Shown: in pieces, positions 6,569 to 8,077 of the stretch
Numbering within the stretch: the first letter of the stretch is position 1
How the letters are laid out: the number at the start of each line of letters is the position of its first letter
NCBI GenBank assembly: GCA_947373235.1
Contig: CANBWW010000043.1
Span: 1-8,077 of the forward strand
Origin: Candidatus Altimarinota bacterium
Lineage (GTDB): Bacteria > Patescibacteriota > Gracilibacteria > BD1-5 > UBA2023
Direction: 5' to 3'
DNA length: 8,077 bases
Notes under the pieces: model-generated
Told to the model about the DNA's origin: nothing
Databases searched by the model: none
What the model saw: only the letters and a program-made list of their open reading frames with translations
Translations under genes and position numbers: made by a program

Positions 6569-8077
6569 ATGAATAATATTCCTACCAACTATCTTCTCCC
6601 TCAAGCAATAAATTTTGGTGAACAACTCGATGGTTCCGTCATCCGTCCCCACGGTGGTGTTATCACCTTAGAACAACGAATTGCCACGATGGATTCCTAT
6701 GAGTCACTCCCAGTCTATCGTATGGAGAAAGAGGCTACCAATTTTCTTTGGGTGAATGCCATGTCTATTATCCAAGCAGATACTGGAAGTGGAAAATCCA
6801 CTCAATTGGTCAAATTTCTTCGGAAAATGTATCCAGAAAGTAACATCATAGTTTGTCAGCCTCGAGTGGTTGCTGCTATGAATGTAGCAGATCGTATTGG
6901 TTATGAGAATATTGCCACTTCCGGAAACTATAAAGATGATATCTCGAGTCAGTACAATCCATCTGGTTCAGTAGGTTTTCGAACAGGAAAGTGAAATAGT
7001 GCTCAGCACACTGCAAAAACCTCTTTTCATACTGATGCCCTCGAGCTCATGCGGCAGATAGGAGGTAAGATTCCTGATATATTAGTAATCGATGAAATCC
7101 ATGGACATACCGTTCCAGTAGAGGTACTCCTTTTACTCTATAAATACCTTCATAAACAAAAATCAACCATTCGTCTCGTGATGATGTCTGCAACGATCGA
7201 TACGAAGAAATATGAACATTTTTTTGGACATACAATCCCAACACTTCGGATCGAAGGTCGTTCCCATCCGATCGAACAATTTCATGAACCAGAAGCCGAT
7301 GTTGCACAGCTCGCGATCGATACAGCCTCTGGAATTGATGGAAAAGATGTCCTTGTTTTTGTTTCTGGAAAGAGGGAAATATATGATTTGATCGATGATA
7401 TTCAGTCTCGAGTCGGTGCTATTATTCCTGTTTATCCTCTTCATGCCCAGCTCACGGCAGAAGAGAAATCCCTAGCACTTCAAGCGGATGTCAGTGGAAA
7501 AGCACGTATTGTTATAGCGACCAATGTCGCACAAGAAAGTATCACTCCTGAGAATATAGATTGTGTCATCGATACGTGAGAGGTGAAAATCATGACGTGG
7601 AGCAAGTGAGTTCGTGAATTACAGTGACAAGATGTATCTCAGTTTGATCACAAACAGCGTATCGGCCGTACTGGTCGGACAGCTCCAGGAAAGTCTATTC
7701 TGGTCAATAAAAAATCCGTGGAAGAGCTCGATATGGAGCCAATAGCGCCGATAACTATTTCCGCAATTCATAAAGAGATCCTTATTCTTGAGCAGGCTGC
7801 TCAGCAATATGGTGCTGGTATCAATCACCAGTGGAGACTTTTAGAAAGCTTCAAAAAGGACAAACATGGACCATTTCTTCATAGGATCGATAAGGAAAAT
7901 ATCGAATATATGTATGAAGAGCTCATCACTCTCTGAGCTTTGGATCAAAAAAGAAATATCACCCCACTCGGTGAAACACTTCTGAAGCTTCCACTTTCTC
8001 CTCATAACGGTCGTATCCTGATGGAGTCGATCAGTCGTGATTGTCTCTATGAGATGCTTCCTATTGTTGCGATGCTT
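6569..8077 (+). CDS. DEAH-box (HrpA/Prp22-type) NTP-dependent RNA helicase, 3' end outside window
   Basis: The first 503 residues of a superfamily 2 helicase are present, and the frame is still open at the window edge. Motifs in order are: Walker A ADTGSGKST (70-78), motif Ia CQPRVVAA (96-103), motif II DEIH (175-178), motif III SAT (207-209), motif V ATNVAQES (317-324), and motif VI QRIGRTGR (363-370). A winged-helix region follows, with LITLGALDQKRNITPLGETL and LPLSPHNGRIL, as in DEAH proteins. Such enzymes use ATP or other NTPs to move along RNA and remodel RNA or ribonucleoprotein. Motif II is DEIH rather than the canonical DEAH, which is a tolerated variation. Five TGA codons (residues 142, 337, 347, 353 and 456) read as Gly; G337 is a conserved site (VIDTG). 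It is the second gene of an operon with the unknown 597-aa protein. HrpA and HrpB are the nearest named bacterial relatives; the missing C-terminus is needed to choose between them. Confidence 0.94.

Larger units (their letters stand above)
1..8077. other. Alternative genetic code: UGA read as glycine (table 25)
   Basis: Five of the seven genes contain in-frame TGA codons (5, 11, 5, 10 and 5, by my count), while TAA and TAG occur only at gene ends. At recognisable positions the expected residue is glycine. These include the residue before KTGT in the penicillin-binding protein (TGA on the minus strand at 1075-1077), both variable positions of its FRxNKxSVIVMDP segment (start of the transpeptidase domain), and the glycine after CVIDT in the DEAH helicase (7577-7579). 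Tryptophan is encoded normally by TGG (for example in NWGL and DWSCN), so a Mycoplasma-type UGA = Trp code does not fit. This code is known from Gracilibacteria and Absconditabacteria. The decoding tRNA-Gly(UCA) is not in this window. Confidence 0.96.

Noticed and set aside
1..8077. UGA read as tryptophan (Mycoplasma-type code 4) or as selenocysteine
   Set aside because: Conserved sites require Gly, for example AGKTGT and VIDTG, and TGG is used for Trp at expected places. Selenocysteine would not occur dozens of times, nor without recognisable structures, in these families.
1..8077. CRISPR array, insertion sequence, prophage or tRNA/rRNA gene
   Set aside because: No regularly spaced repeats, terminal inverted repeats, transposase or integrase motifs, or cloverleaf-like sequences were seen on either strand.

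Overview
The window comes from a bacterium that reads UGA as glycine (translation table 25). That points to the Gracilibacteria (BD1-5/GN02) or Absconditabacteria (SR1) lineage of the Patescibacteria/CPR. Under the standard code most genes here look broken. Read with UGA = Gly they become long, intact frames, and many of the UGA codons fall exactly where protein families have an invariant glycine. Examples are the residue before the KTGT box of a penicillin-binding protein and the glycine after motif V of a DEAH helicase. I count about 36 in-frame UGA codons among roughly 171 glycines in seven genes. The base composition is moderately AT-rich. I cannot choose between the two phyla from this window.

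Layout. (1) Positions 2-460 (+) are the 3' end of a FemAB/GNAT-like protein. (2) A likely promoter at 480-507 precedes a small DUF378 membrane protein (538-780, +), which ends in a strong hairpin terminator (791-824). The terminator is shared with the convergent leftward genes. (3) A leftward cluster reads, in transcription order: a 154-aa hypothetical protein (4593-4129), a 290-aa PriA-related protein that lacks the ATPase motifs and the C-terminal half (4075-3203), and a complete 783-aa class B penicillin-binding protein/peptidoglycan transpeptidase (3177-826). (4) A 160-bp divergent intergenic region (4594-4753) holds a good sigma70-like promoter in each direction and a 9-bp direct repeat over the leftward -35 box. 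(5) A rightward pair follows: a 597-aa protein I do not recognise (4754-6547) and, 21 bp later, a DEAH/HrpA-type NTP-dependent RNA helicase (6569 to the window edge).

How the genes may work together. The leftward cluster couples a cell-wall synthesis enzyme to a probable pseudo-helicase. The rightward pair couples a lineage-specific unknown to an RNA helicase, which suggests they act together, but this is inferred from position only. Nothing in the window looks like an insertion sequence, CRISPR array, prophage, rRNA or tRNA gene. The points most worth following are the recoded UGA and its very uneven use between genes, the degenerate PriA-like protein, and the unknown partner of the helicase.
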